A DNA stretch of 64,000 nucleotides from Leucothrix arctica (GTDB taxonomy: Bacteria > Pseudomonadota > Gammaproteobacteria > Thiotrichales > Thiotrichaceae): the NCBI RefSeq assembly GCF_003172895.1, contig NZ_QGKL01000039.1:124001-188000 (forward strand). The letters run 5' to 3'. The translations under genes were made by a program, and so were the position numbers. Under the pieces are notes generated by a model. The model was not told the origin of the DNA, made no database searches, and saw nothing but the letters and a program-made list of their open reading frames with translations. This document shows, piece by piece, positions 1-8,302 of this stretch; position 1 is the first letter of the stretch; each line of letters starts with the position of its first letter.

Positions 1-944
1 ATCTGTAGCGTTGCATTAGCAAACAAGCGGTTGCCTGTACTGCCGGCAACAGAGTCCATAGCTTCTACCATAGGAACACCAGCTGCGAACATTGTTGATA
101 GGGTTCTAGAAAAGCGGGCTATAGCCGACTTCTCTATAATAATGCCCATGACAGGTATTTTTAATACAACAGTATCAATAAGCACATTGAACTTTTCTGA
201 TCGTAGCTTTGCTTGCTTAAATGCAAAGCCTATGACTACCACTCCTAAAATCGGTTGCCACCATGACGATTGCAACCATTCAGACAGGCCAATAACCCAT
301 AGGGTAAAGGCTGGTAAGTCGGCACCAAAGCCATCAAAGATACTTTGGAATTGTGGGATAACAAATATCAACATGATTGCAGATACTACTAAAGCCATAA
401 TTAACACCATGATTGGATACATCATGGCCTTTTTAACTTTGGCTTTCATCGATTCGGTTTTTTCTTTGTAAGTGGCTATTTTTTCTAGCATATCTTCAAG
501 TGCACCAGAGTGTTCACCGGCTTTTACTAGGCTTACAAATAAATCGTCAAAGTGTTTAGGGTGATAACTTAGTGCTGTTCCCAAGTCTGCACCGCTTTCT
601 ATATCTGAGCGAAGTTTTTTGATCAAGGTTTGCATTGCAGCATTCTCATGACCATTGCCAATTAGCTCTAAGGATTGCACAAGAGGTATACCAGAGCGCA
701 TCATTGCAGTAAGTTGTCTAGCAAAGTGTGCGATATCGGCAGGTTTAATTGTCCCCCCCATTAGTGGCTTACGCTTAGGTTTTATCCATTTAGGATTAAT
801 GCCTCGACGTCTCAATGTTGCACGTAGCATGTTGGCATTAGCCGACTGCTCCTCACCGCGAACTTTTACGCCAGCCTTATTCTTTCCCTCCCAAATAAAC
901 GTAGGAACTTCTTTCGGAGCAGAGCTTTTTGCTAGTGTTGCCAT
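1..944 (-). CDS. pilC: Type IV pilus inner-membrane platform protein PilC (partial, 3' end off window)
   Basis: The minus frame from the ATG at 942-944 stays open to the window edge, giving at least 314 residues. After a basic N-terminus (MATLAKSSAPKEVPTF) come two GspF-type repeats: a first cytoplasmic helical domain (around residues 60-170, with FARQLTAMMRSGIPL), a membrane segment rich in V, I, M and L, and the start of the second repeat (FSRTLSTMFAAGVPMVEAM). The family forms the inner-membrane platform on which the PilB ATPase acts to assemble pilin. It starts 2 bp after the pilB stop, with an AAGGAT ribosome site inside the pilB end, so the two are co-transcribed. A GspF paralogue of type II secretion is the alternative, but adjacency to PilB and the sequence favour PilC. 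Confidence 0.9.
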   Translation of the reverse strand, partial: MATLAKSSAPKEVPTFIWEGKNKAGVKVRGEEQSANANMLRATLRRRGINPKWIKPKRKPLMGGTIKPADIAHFARQLTAMMRSGIPLVQSLELIGNGHENAAMQTLIKKLRSDIESGADLGTALSYHPKHFDDLFVSLVKAGEHSGALEDMLEKIATYKEKTESMKAKVKKAMMYPIMVLIMALVVSAIMLIFVIPQFQSIFDGFGADLPAFTLWVIGLSEWLQSSWWQPILGVVVIGFAFKQAKLRSEKFNVLIDTVVLKIPVMGIIIEKSAIARFSRTLSTMFAAGVPMVEAMDSVAGSTGNRLFANATLQ

Positions 945-946
945 AA

Positions 947-2656
947 TTAATCCTTAGTCACTCGTTCGACTTCGTCTATTGTAGTAATACCTTCGCGTAC
1001 TTTTTCGAGGGCTGATTGTCTGAGGTCGCTGATGCCTTCTGTTTGTGCAAGTGCAGCAAGTTCAATAGCATTTCCGTTTTCCATTACCAGTTTTTCCATA
1101 TTTTCAGAGATGGGCATAACTTGGTAAATACCGACTCGACCTTTATATCCATTCGAACATTGTCCGCAGCCGACAGCCTCATATATCGTTAACGTATCAA
1201 GCTCACTTTCCTCAAACCCCATCTGGGTAAGTGTGTCATGTGGAATGTCAGCAGGACGTTTGCAGTGTTTGCATAGGCGTCGTCCAAGTCGCTGAGCAAC
1301 AATTAAATGTACTGTTGAAGCGATATTAAAAGGCGGGATACCCATGTTTAAAAGACGGGTCAATGTCTCAGGCGCACTGTTGGTATGTAGTGTTGATAGA
1401 ACCAAATGACCTGTCTGTGCCGCTTTGATTGAGATCTCAGCAGTAGGTAGGTCTCGTATCTCACCAACCATAATTATGTCGGGATCTTGACGAAGGAAGG
1501 CGCGAAGAGCGCTAGCAAATGTGAGTCCGACCTTCTCGTTAATATTTACCTGATTAATGCCCGCTACCTGAATTTCGGCAGGATCTTCAGCGGTTGAAAT
1601 ATTCTTCTCTGAAGAGTTAAGTAAGTTCAAGCAAGCATAGAGGCTTACGGTTTTACCACTACCTGTTGGGCCTGTAACGAGAACCATTCCGTCAGGTACT
1701 GAGATAGCCTCTAGTAAATCTGACTTTTGCTTAGGGCTAAAGCCTAGGTTCTCGATACCTAATGATGCAGTATCCGAATCTAAGATACGCATAACGATCT
1801 TTTCACCGTATAGCGTTGGTAATGTGTTTACACGAAAGTCGATGAACTTATCTTCGCCCATTTGAAAGTGAATACGGCCATCTTGTGGGATACGTCTTTC
1901 CGATGAATTAAGCTCTGACATCACTTTGATTCTAGAGGTCAATTTACGAGAAATGCCCTTTGGCGGCATACTAACAACCTGCAAGATGCCATCTATTCTA
2001 AAACGAACCCGAAGGATTTTTTCATAGGGCTCAATATGTATATCCGAAACGCCTTTTCTGATCGCGTGAGACAGTAGTTCATTAACAAACTTGGTGACGT
2101 CAATAACCTCATCATCGTCATCTTCGTCTTTCTTCTGAAGGGTTGCCGTTCCAACAACTAAATCTTGTGTGTGTGACGTTGAAGATATGACTAATCCAGT
2201 TGCAACATCTTCACCTCTGTCCGCCCCGAAAACCATTTTACATAGCTTGTCATGCTCAACGATGACGGGCTCAGGCACTAGTTTAGTGGTGACTTTTATA
2301 TCACCAAGCTCGAAACCAAAGTGAGGGTCTGATACAGCAATAAATAACGCACCACCTATTTGAAATAGGGGAACTGCCATGAGCTTGCGCATCATTTCTT
2401 CTGGGATTAACTGTTGTACTTCAATAGAAATATCGACTGCATCTAAATCAACTAAACTCAAACCGTATTGATTACTGCAAGCAACCGCTAGCTCTAAAGG
2501 GTCAACAAGTTGACGCTCCAGCATGTGAGTAACAATAGGTTTTTTTCGGTCAGCTGCATCTCGTACCGCACGAATTGCATCTTCACGATTAAGTTCGCCA
2601 CTAGTGACAAATGTCTGGACGATTGCGGGCAATGAGAGATCAGTATTAGTGGGCAT
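947..2656 (-). CDS. pilB: Type IV pilus assembly ATPase PilB
   Basis: 569 residues, the usual PilB length. An N-terminal MshEN-like domain (about 1-150) is followed by an acidic linker (DEDDDDE near 178-184) and the GspE/PilB ATPase core. Visible are Walker A GPTGSGKT at 329-336, an Asp box around 354-360, Walker B IIMVGEIRD near 394-402 and a His box (TGHLVLSTLHT near 415-425). Two CxxC pairs (462/465 and 497/500) match the zinc site of PilB/GspE proteins. It powers pilin polymerisation from the cytoplasmic face with PilC. There is no good Shine-Dalgarno before the ATG; the upstream bases are A/T only. PilB is preferred over GspE because of the neighbouring pilC, the length and the GspKLMN genes lying elsewhere. 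Confidence 0.92.
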   Translation of the reverse strand: MPTNTDLSLPAIVQTFVTSGELNREDAIRAVRDAADRKKPIVTHMLERQLVDPLELAVACSNQYGLSLVDLDAVDISIEVQQLIPEEMMRKLMAVPLFQIGGALFIAVSDPHFGFELGDIKVTTKLVPEPVIVEHDKLCKMVFGADRGEDVATGLVISSTSHTQDLVVGTATLQKKDEDDDDEVIDVTKFVNELLSHAIRKGVSDIHIEPYEKILRVRFRIDGILQVVSMPPKGISRKLTSRIKVMSELNSSERRIPQDGRIHFQMGEDKFIDFRVNTLPTLYGEKIVMRILDSDTASLGIENLGFSPKQKSDLLEAISVPDGMVLVTGPTGSGKTVSLYACLNLLNSSEKNISTAEDPAEIQVAGINQVNINEKVGLTFASALRAFLRQDPDIIMVGEIRDLPTAEISIKAAQTGHLVLSTLHTNSAPETLTRLLNMGIPPFNIASTVHLIVAQRLGRRLCKHCKRPADIPHDTLTQMGFEESELDTLTIYEAVGCGQCSNGYKGRVGIYQVMPISENMEKLVMENGNAIELAALAQTEGISDLRQSALEKVREGITTIDEVERVTKD

Positions 2657-2892
2657 TTTTTATAATTATTTTTATGATTTATAAGGTCATGCTACGACGA
2701 TTTAATGGCTGGAAAAAGCTTCATCAGATAGTCGGTTTGTCGTTACATCAACCTTGACAACTGCCATTTTTTATTTGTACTAAAGTATGCCTAATGCTTT
2801 TAAACCTCAGCTGAATAGCTACACACATAGTTCGAAGGCGCTAGTGATGGTAAGTATGTTATTATGCGTTAAAACAAAATAAAGAGAGATTC
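2657..2892. other. Intergenic region between divergent pilB and the ruvC leader ORF
   Basis: About 236 bases without a convincing gene. A perfect -35 hexamer TTGACA lies at 2754-2759 on the plus strand, but no well-spaced -10 follows: TACTAA is 18 bases on and TAAAGT 21 bases on. It is only a weak promoter candidate for the ruv transcript. The 40 bases before pilB are almost pure A/T. Confidence 0.4.
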
Positions 2893-3015
2893 ATGCCAGT
2901 ACACGGGGATAAGCGGGGGCTTTTTCAGCACAATAATACCGCTCACAATACGCACATCATGTGTATTGTAAAAAATGTTGAACAGTTTAATAGCGTTACA
3001 GGAGTATGTGTTTAA
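2893..3015 (+). CDS. Small ORF (40 residues) coupled to ruvC
   Basis: ATG at 2893 preceded by AAAGAGAGA opens a 40-codon frame. Its TAA stop (3013-3015) overlaps the preferred ruvC start codon (3015-3017) as TAATG. The peptide begins MPVHGDKRG and is rich in His, Asn and Val. It has no signal peptide, membrane segment or domain that I recognise. The one-base stop/start overlap and a purine-rich stretch upstream of the start are the only support. It could be a leader peptide whose translation sets ruvC expression, or a chance frame. No function is assigned. Confidence 0.35.
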   Translation: MPVHGDKRGLFQHNNTAHNTHIMCIVKNVEQFNSVTGVCV

Positions 3016-3521
3016 TGGCCATGACACGTATTATAGGTATAGATCCAGGTTCACGTATCATGGGTATTGGGATCATAGACAGTGATGGACGCTACAATAA
3101 ACACGTCTTCAGTACATGCGTTCGTATGGGTAAAGAGTCATTTCCAGAGCGCTTAGGTATTATCTACCGTGCGATTACAGATGTCATTCAAACTCACCAG
3201 CCACAGCAAATGTCGATAGAAGATGTTTTCGTATCCAATAACCCATCCTCCGCGTTAAAGCTTGGGCAAGCACGAGGGGCTGCGATTTGTGCTGGGGTTA
3301 TTAATGGGTTGGAAGTTCACGAATACACGGCGCGTGCGGTAAAGCAGTCAGTGGTGGGTAAAGGAAGTGCTGATAAAGACCAAGTTATGCACATGGTGAA
3401 GATATTATTAAACCTATCAGGCAAGCTTCAAGTGGACACTTCTGATGGCTTGGCTATTGCACTTTGCCACGCACACAACGGTGCCTATAAAACTAAAATT
3501 GCACAGGCCTTAGGAAAGTGA
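3015..3521 (+). CDS. ruvC: Holliday junction endonuclease RuvC
   Basis: 168 residues from the ATG at 3015. The N-terminal IIGIDPGSRIMGIG carries the first catalytic Asp of the RuvC RNase-H-like fold. The central MSIEDVF supplies a catalytic Glu, and the C-terminal DTSDGLAIALCHAH carries the acidic residues of the last motif. RuvC cleaves four-way junctions bound by RuvAB in recombinational repair. An upstream in-frame ATG at 3006 lies only one base after the AGGAG (3000-3004). The ATG at 3015 has 10 bases of spacing and matches the usual N-terminus, so it is chosen. It leads the ruvC-ruvA-ruvB cluster; the gap to ruvA is 40 bp. Confidence 0.95.
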   Translation: MAMTRIIGIDPGSRIMGIGIIDSDGRYNKHVFSTCVRMGKESFPERLGIIYRAITDVIQTHQPQQMSIEDVFVSNNPSSALKLGQARGAAICAGVINGLEVHEYTARAVKQSVVGKGSADKDQVMHMVKILLNLSGKLQVDTSDGLAIALCHAHNGAYKTKIAQALGK

Positions 3522-3561
3522 TAACAATGCCAATTATCTGTAAAACTAATGAGAAACTCGC

Positions 3562-4161
3562 ATGATAGGAATGCTCCGCGGCAAACTGATTTATCGACAA
3601 GCACCTGAGTTAATGCTGGACGTCAATGGTGTTGGTTACGAGCTACAAGCCTCGATGACAAGTTTTTATGACTTGCCTGAATTAGGGGAAGAGGTCACGC
3701 TTCATACTCACTTTATCGTTCGTGAAGATGCTCAGATACTGTACGCATTTAGCTCAACCACTGAGCGTGAACTATTCCGTACACTATTAAAAGTAAATGG
3801 TGTTGGTCCAAAAATGGCCTTAGCTATTGTCTCTGGAATGACAGTTAATGAATTTGCTGAACGTGTTCGTGCTGGTGATGCTGCAGGTTTAACGCGCCTA
3901 CCGGGAGTGGGTAAGAAAACAGCGGAACGTTTAATTATTGAGATGCGTGATCGCTTACCTAAAGATGATGGTACGACACAGTCGATACCAAAGCAGGATC
4001 AGCTTGACATGCAGAGTGACCCAGAGGAAGAGGCGATCAACGCCTTATTAGCGCTAGGTTACAAACCAACTGAAGCAAGTAAAATGATCAGTCGTCAAGG
4101 TAATCAAGGGTTTTCAGTGGAAGTCATGATTCGTAATGCGCTTAAGGACTCCTTGTCATGA
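3562..4161 (+). CDS. ruvA: Holliday junction branch-migration protein RuvA
   Basis: 199 residues, close to the family norm. The N-terminal OB fold begins MIGMLRGKL. The middle holds helix-hairpin-helix motifs ([10 protein letters not shown] and [12 protein letters not shown]) that bind the junction backbone. A short acidic linker leads to the C-terminal three-helix domain ([15 protein letters not shown]) that contacts RuvB. RuvA tetramers hold the junction open and load RuvB hexamers. The stop overlaps the ruvB start (4158-4161), so translation of the two is coupled. No LexA box was recognised upstream. Confidence 0.96.
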   Translation: MIGMLRGKLIYRQAPELMLDVNGVGYELQASMTSFYDLPELGEEVTLHTHFIVREDAQILYAFSSTTERELFRTLLKVNGVGPKMALAIVSGMTVNEFAERVRAGDAAGLTRLPGVGKKTAERLIIEMRDRLPKDDGTTQSIPKQDQLDMQSDPEEEAINALLALGYKPTEASKMISRQGNQGFSVEVMIRNALKDSLS

Positions 4162-5174
4162 TGGAAGATGACGGTCGGGTAATTTCGCCTGTTGCAGGGC
4201 TAGAAGAGCTTGTTACGGAAGAAAAAATTCGTCCGCAGTATTTAAAAGACTATATTGGACAGCCCGCCGTTCGCGAGCAAATGGAAATATTTATTCCTGC
4301 GGCAAAGGCGCGAGGCGAAGCGCTGGATCATGTGCTAATTTTTGGCCCACCGGGTCTGGGTAAAACCACACTTTCACATATTATAGCTAACGAGTTAGGC
4401 GCTAATTTGCGTCAAACATCTGGGCCCGTGTTAGAAAAAGCCGGTGATTTAGCTGCATTGTTGACGAATTTAGAGCCTCATGATGTGCTATTCGTGGATG
4501 AGATCCATCGTCTTAGCCCTGTTGTAGAAGAGATTCTTTATCCTGCAATGGAGGACTTTCAGCTAGACATTATGATCGGAGAAGGGCCAGCCGCACGTTC
4601 AATTAAGTTAGACCTTCCGCCATTCACTCTTGTCGGTGCGACAACGCGAGCGGGTTTACTTACTTCTCCATTGCGTGACCGATTTGGTATTGTCCAGCGG
4701 CTTGAATTCTATAATGTTCCTGACTTACAATACATCGTATCTCGAGCTGCGGGTATTTTGGGTGTCGATATTGATGACGCAGGTGCTTATGAAATAGCCC
4801 GCCGTGCACGTGGAACGCCACGAATTGCTAACCGACTGTTAAGACGAGTGAGAGACTATGCTCAAGTAAAGGCTAACGGGTCTATTGATGCAGAGGTCGC
4901 AGATCAAGCATTGAATATGTTGAATGTAGATCAGCAGGGCTTTGATCACATGGATAGGCGGCTGCTATTAGCCGTGCTAGAAAAATTTGAAGGCGGGCCT
5001 GTGGGTGTGGATAATGTTGCTGCCGCCATTGGTGAAGAGCGTGGCACGATCGAAGATGTACTGGAGCCATACTTGATCCAGCAGGGTTATTTAATGCGCA
5101 CTCCTCGGGGTCGTATGGCGACTAAGCTTGCTTGGAATCATTTCTCACTCTCCATACCGGATGAGAAAAAGTAA
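4158..5174 (+). CDS. ruvB: Holliday junction branch-migration ATPase RuvB
   Basis: 338 residues, typical for RuvB. An AAA+ core carries Walker A GPPGLGKT at residues 63-70, Walker [11 protein letters not shown], sensor 1 GATTRAG and the arginine-finger segment SPLRDRFG. A winged-helix C-terminal domain follows ([21 protein letters not shown], then TPRGRMAT). It drives branch migration with RuvA, for later cutting by RuvC. The first of two adjacent ATG codons overlaps the ruvA stop; the second cannot be excluded as the start. Confidence 0.97.
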   Translation: MMEDDGRVISPVAGLEELVTEEKIRPQYLKDYIGQPAVREQMEIFIPAAKARGEALDHVLIFGPPGLGKTTLSHIIANELGANLRQTSGPVLEKAGDLAALLTNLEPHDVLFVDEIHRLSPVVEEILYPAMEDFQLDIMIGEGPAARSIKLDLPPFTLVGATTRAGLLTSPLRDRFGIVQRLEFYNVPDLQYIVSRAAGILGVDIDDAGAYEIARRARGTPRIANRLLRRVRDYAQVKANGSIDAEVADQALNMLNVDQQGFDHMDRRLLLAVLEKFEGGPVGVDNVAAAIGEERGTIEDVLEPYLIQQGYLMRTPRGRMATKLAWNHFSLSIPDEKK

Positions 5175-5234
5175 TCGTAAAGCTTTGTAAATGAAAAGGC
5201 TCCTTAAGTAATAAAATGATAATTTGGAGAAATT

Positions 5235-5684
5235 GTGCCGGACACTAAACTAAATCCAGAGTTGTTTGTATTTCCTCTACGGGTCTATTACGAAGATACC
5301 GATGCTGGAGGGGTGGTCTACCACTCTAATTATCTGAATTTTTTTGAACGATGCCGTACAGAATGGTTACGTCATTTAGGTTATGAGCAAGACGAATTGC
5401 GAGGTAGCCATTCCGTTCTGTTTGTTGTTCGTAATATAAATATAGATTATTTGAAACCAGCACGGTTTAATCAGCAACTAATGATCACAACTGAGGTCAC
5501 AGAGTTGGGTGCGTGTAACATTATCATGCATCAGCAGGTACTCCTTGGTCGAGGCTCAGGGGAAGTTGAGGTACTTGCAAAGGGCAGTGTTAGCCTAGTG
5601 AGTGTCGATAGTGAAAAATTTAAACCAAAACGGATTCCTGACATGATCAGGCAGTCATTATTATCAACGGAAGTTCAAACGTAG
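5235..5684 (+). CDS. ybgC: Tol-Pal-associated acyl-CoA thioesterase YbgC
   Basis: 149 residues with a hot-dog fold. The signature YYEDTDAGGVVYHSNYLNFFER carries the catalytic Asp of the 4-hydroxybenzoyl-CoA thioesterase group. The start is GTG at 5235 with TTGGAGA upstream; no ATG is better placed. YbgC hydrolyses acyl-CoA or acyl-ACP thioesters and, in known systems, associates with phospholipid synthesis enzymes at the inner membrane. It is the first gene of the tol-pal operon, 28 bp before tolQ. Confidence 0.93.
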   Translation: MPDTKLNPELFVFPLRVYYEDTDAGGVVYHSNYLNFFERCRTEWLRHLGYEQDELRGSHSVLFVVRNINIDYLKPARFNQQLMITTEVTELGACNIIMHQQVLLGRGSGEVEVLAKGSVSLVSVDSEKFKPKRIPDMIRQSLLSTEVQT

Positions 5685-5712
5685 CTTGCCAAACGCCAAG
5701 GGGAATACTTGA

Positions 5713-6393
5713 ATGTCATTTGACCATTCAATTTTGTCATTAATATTAGAAGCTAGCATCGTCGTGCAAGTTGTTATGGGGCTGTTGTTGTTAGTCTCGT
5801 TGATTTCTTGGGCTATCATTTTTGTTAAGTCTTCTCAGATTAGTAAAGCTCGACGCAGCCAAGAGCGTTTCGAAAAGCGTTTTTGGAGTGGTGTATCCCT
5901 CGATAAGCTTTACGATGATTTGTCTGCAACGCATGCTAAAAGCGGACTGGAAAAAATGTTCTTTAGCGGCTTTCACGAGTTTTTAAGAGCACGCCATACC
6001 GGCGGTGGGTTACAAGTGCCTGCTGTTGTTGGTGCACAGCGTGCGATGCGTGTAGCTGAGTCTCGTGAATTAGAAAAACTAGAAAACAACTTATCTTTCC
6101 TTGCAACCGTTGGTTCAACAAGTCCTTATGTAGGTCTTTTTGGAACGGTTTGGGGCATCATGAATTCCTTTTTGTCGCTTGGTCAAATGCAGCAAGCTTC
6201 TTTAGCCGTGGTTGCACCAGGTATTGCAGAAGCTTTGATTGCGACAGCAATGGGTCTTTTTGCAGCGATACCTGCAGTTATTGCCTACAATAAATTCAGT
6301 GATGGCGTCGACCGTGTTGCAACAAGTTATGAAAACTTCCGTGAAGAGTTTACGACCTTGCTAGAACGTAACAATAAATCTAGCGGAGTATAG
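5713..6393 (+). CDS. tolQ: Tol-Pal inner-membrane motor subunit TolQ
   Basis: 226 residues with three membrane segments: about 15-37 (VVQVVMGLLLLVSLISWAII), about 135-155 (VGLFGTVWGIMNSFLSL) and about 168-190 (GIAEALIATAMGLFAAIPAVI). The layout is that of the TolQ/ExbB/MotA proton-channel family. TolQ forms the pentameric stator around TolR and uses the proton motive force to energise TolA during outer-membrane constriction. tolR follows after 2 bp. Confidence 0.96.
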   Translation: MSFDHSILSLILEASIVVQVVMGLLLLVSLISWAIIFVKSSQISKARRSQERFEKRFWSGVSLDKLYDDLSATHAKSGLEKMFFSGFHEFLRARHTGGGLQVPAVVGAQRAMRVAESRELEKLENNLSFLATVGSTSPYVGLFGTVWGIMNSFLSLGQMQQASLAVVAPGIAEALIATAMGLFAAIPAVIAYNKFSDGVDRVATSYENFREEFTTLLERNNKSSGV

Positions 6394-6395
6394 TC

Positions 6396-6818
6396 ATGGC
6401 GCGTCGTAACCGTGGCGGTCGCAGAGCGATGGCTGAAATGAATGTTGTTCCCTATATTGACGTGATGTTGGTGCTGTTAGTTATCTTTATGGTAACTGCC
6501 CCAATGATGCAAACGGGTGTTGAGCTTAATCTGCCAAGTGCAGACACAACCCCTATCGTCAATGAGAGTGGTAATAGTGCATTGATTATTTCAGTGGATG
6601 AGTCTGGACAGTATTTTATTGATGATAGTGAAGCGTTGAACTTAGAAGGGCTAAGTGATCGAGTGAACTTGGAGCTTAAAGGTGTTACTACGCGACCTAT
6701 TTATATCCGTGCTGACAAGGAAGTCGCTTATGGCTTCCTGATGCAAGCAATGGCTGTTGCTCAGCAAGCGGGTGCAACTAATATCGGCCTGATGGCTGAT
6801 CCTGACGCGCTTAAATAA
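6396..6818 (+). CDS. tolR: Tol-Pal inner-membrane motor subunit TolR
   Basis: 140 residues, TolR/ExbD family. A short cytoplasmic basic N-terminus precedes a single membrane helix. The helix contains the proton-relay Asp in NVVPYIDVMLVLLVIFMVTAP, near residue 23. The periplasmic domain follows (PIYIRADKEVAYGFLMQAM). It works inside the TolQ pentamer to couple protons to TolA movement. It sits between tolQ (2 bp) and tolA (2 bp) in tight operon spacing. Confidence 0.96.
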   Translation: MARRNRGGRRAMAEMNVVPYIDVMLVLLVIFMVTAPMMQTGVELNLPSADTTPIVNESGNSALIISVDESGQYFIDDSEALNLEGLSDRVNLELKGVTTRPIYIRADKEVAYGFLMQAMAVAQQAGATNIGLMADPDALK

Positions 6819-6820
6819 TC

Positions 6821-8302
6821 ATGATTAAGTCGTTGCTCAGGCATCCAGTTGCGTTGCTGCTAACAATCATTTTACATGTGCTTATTGCGCTATTGTTTGT
6901 GGTTAGTTTCAATATTAATGTTATTGATAGTGGAGATGGTCAAGTAACGCCAGTGCAGCTTATTGTTGATAACGCTGCTGTGCCTAGTGTGACGTCAGAT
7001 GTTGCAGAGTCTTTAGCTGATCTAAAGCAATCTGAGTCGTTAAGAATTGCGGCAGAGGAGCTTGCAAAAGCAGAGCTGGAAAGGAAAGAGCAAGAAGACG
7101 CTGAAAAAGCATCAGCTGCAGCGGCAAGTCAGGCGGCAGTATTAAGAAAAGAAGCAGAGGATGCCGAAGCGCGTACTCAACGTGCGGCAGAGGAAGCGAA
7201 ACAAGCAAAGCTTGAGGCTGAGCAAGAATCGAAAACGAAAGCGGCGCAAGAGGCAAAAGTAAGAGCAGCACAGCTAGCTGAAGAAAAAGCTAAGCAGGCT
7301 GCGCAGGAAGAAGCAGATAGAAAGCGTGTTGCTGAGGTCGCTAGAAAAGAAGCGGCAGTTCAAGCAGCGTTAGCTGCAAAGAAAGTAAAGGAAGCTGCAG
7401 AAGCTAGAGCCGCGCAAGAAGCAAAGAAAAAAGCTGCTGAAGCTAAGCGGATACAAGAGATAGTTGCGGCCAAAGTACGTGCTGAAGCGTTAAAGAAAAA
7501 ACAAGAACAGGATAAAGCACGAGCCAAGGCAGCAAAAGAAGCCGAAGCATTACGTGCAAAAAAACAGCGAGAAGAGCAGGCGAGAATTGCCAAGCAAAAA
7601 GCTGAAGAAGAAAAGCGTAAACGGGATGCTGAAAATAAACGATTAGCCAAAGAGCGAGCTGATAAAGCATTGGTCGCTAAGCGTCGTGCTGAGTTTGAAG
7701 CTAAGAAAAAAGAAGATGCACGTCAGAAAAAATTAGCAGCAGATAAAGCTGCTGCTGAGAAGGTGCGTTTAGCGGCAGAAAAAGTGCGTTTAGCCGCCGA
7801 GCAGGCACGTAAGAAAAAAGAAGCAATTGCAAAAGCTCAGGCTGATAGGGCGCGTAAAGCAGCAGAAGCAAAGAGAGCGGCTGCGGCTGCGAAGAGGGCT
7901 CAAGAGGCAAAGAGAGCTAAGGCAGAAGCAGATCGAAAGCGTGTTGAAGCAGCCCGACGAAGAGCAGAAGAAAAACGTAAAATAGAGGCCGCTGCGGCAG
8001 CCGCTGCAAACCAGCGACGAGCAGATCAGCAAGCACAGCAAAGAGCGTTGAAGCAGTGGGGCGATCAGATAACCCGACACGTTAGGCAGCGTTGGTACCC
8101 GCCACCGGGTACGAGTGGGTTGTTAGCAAAAGTACAGGTTCAAGTGAGTTCAAGTGGGTATATTAAAGGGATTCGTTTTGTAGAGTGCCGTGATCAAGGT
8201 TTTTGTGCGTCCATTGAGGATGCCTTCAAGCGCTCGGAGCCTTTACCTAGCCCACCACGAAATGTATTTGAACGAACATTAATGATTACGATGGATAACT
8301 GA
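6821..8302 (+). CDS. tolA: Tol-Pal envelope-spanning protein TolA (long coiled-coil form)
   Basis: 493 residues, longer than the roughly 420 of E. coli TolA. One N-terminal membrane anchor (about 12-33) is followed by a very long, almost uninterrupted Ala/Lys/Glu/Arg-rich coiled coil (about 65-405). The C-terminal TolA domain III (about 405-493) contains WYPPPGTSGLLAKVQVQV and two Cys (CRDQGFC). The helix spans the periplasm so that domain III reaches TolB/Pal. The repetitive DNA generates several long antisense frames that are shadows. The stop overlaps the tolB start by one base. Confidence 0.95.
   Translation: MIKSLLRHPVALLLTIILHVLIALLFVVSFNINVIDSGDGQVTPVQLIVDNAAVPSVTSDVAESLADLKQSESLRIAAEELAKAELERKEQEDAEKASAAAASQAAVLRKEAEDAEARTQRAAEEAKQAKLEAEQESKTKAAQEAKVRAAQLAEEKAKQAAQEEADRKRVAEVARKEAAVQAALAAKKVKEAAEARAAQEAKKKAAEAKRIQEIVAAKVRAEALKKKQEQDKARAKAAKEAEALRAKKQREEQARIAKQKAEEEKRKRDAENKRLAKERADKALVAKRRAEFEAKKKEDARQKKLAADKAAAEKVRLAAEKVRLAAEQARKKKEAIAKAQADRARKAAEAKRAAAAAKRAQEAKRAKAEADRKRVEAARRRAEEKRKIEAAAAAAANQRRADQQAQQRALKQWGDQITRHVRQRWYPPPGTSGLLAKVQVQVSSSGYIKGIRFVECRDQGFCASIEDAFKRSEPLPSPPRNVFERTLMITMDN

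Noticed and set aside
31-957. Plus-strand frames over pilC
   Set aside because: The minus strand encodes a clear PilC protein continuous to the window edge; the plus frames are its shadow.
3006-3014. Upstream ATG as start of ruvC
   Set aside because: Only one base separates it from AGGAG. The ATG at 3015 has proper spacing and gives the usual RuvC N-terminus.
6984-8080. Several long antisense frames opposite tolA
   Set aside because: They come from the Ala/Lys/Glu repeat composition of the TolA coiled coil. Their products are Leu/Ser/Cys-rich low-complexity chains without ribosome sites.
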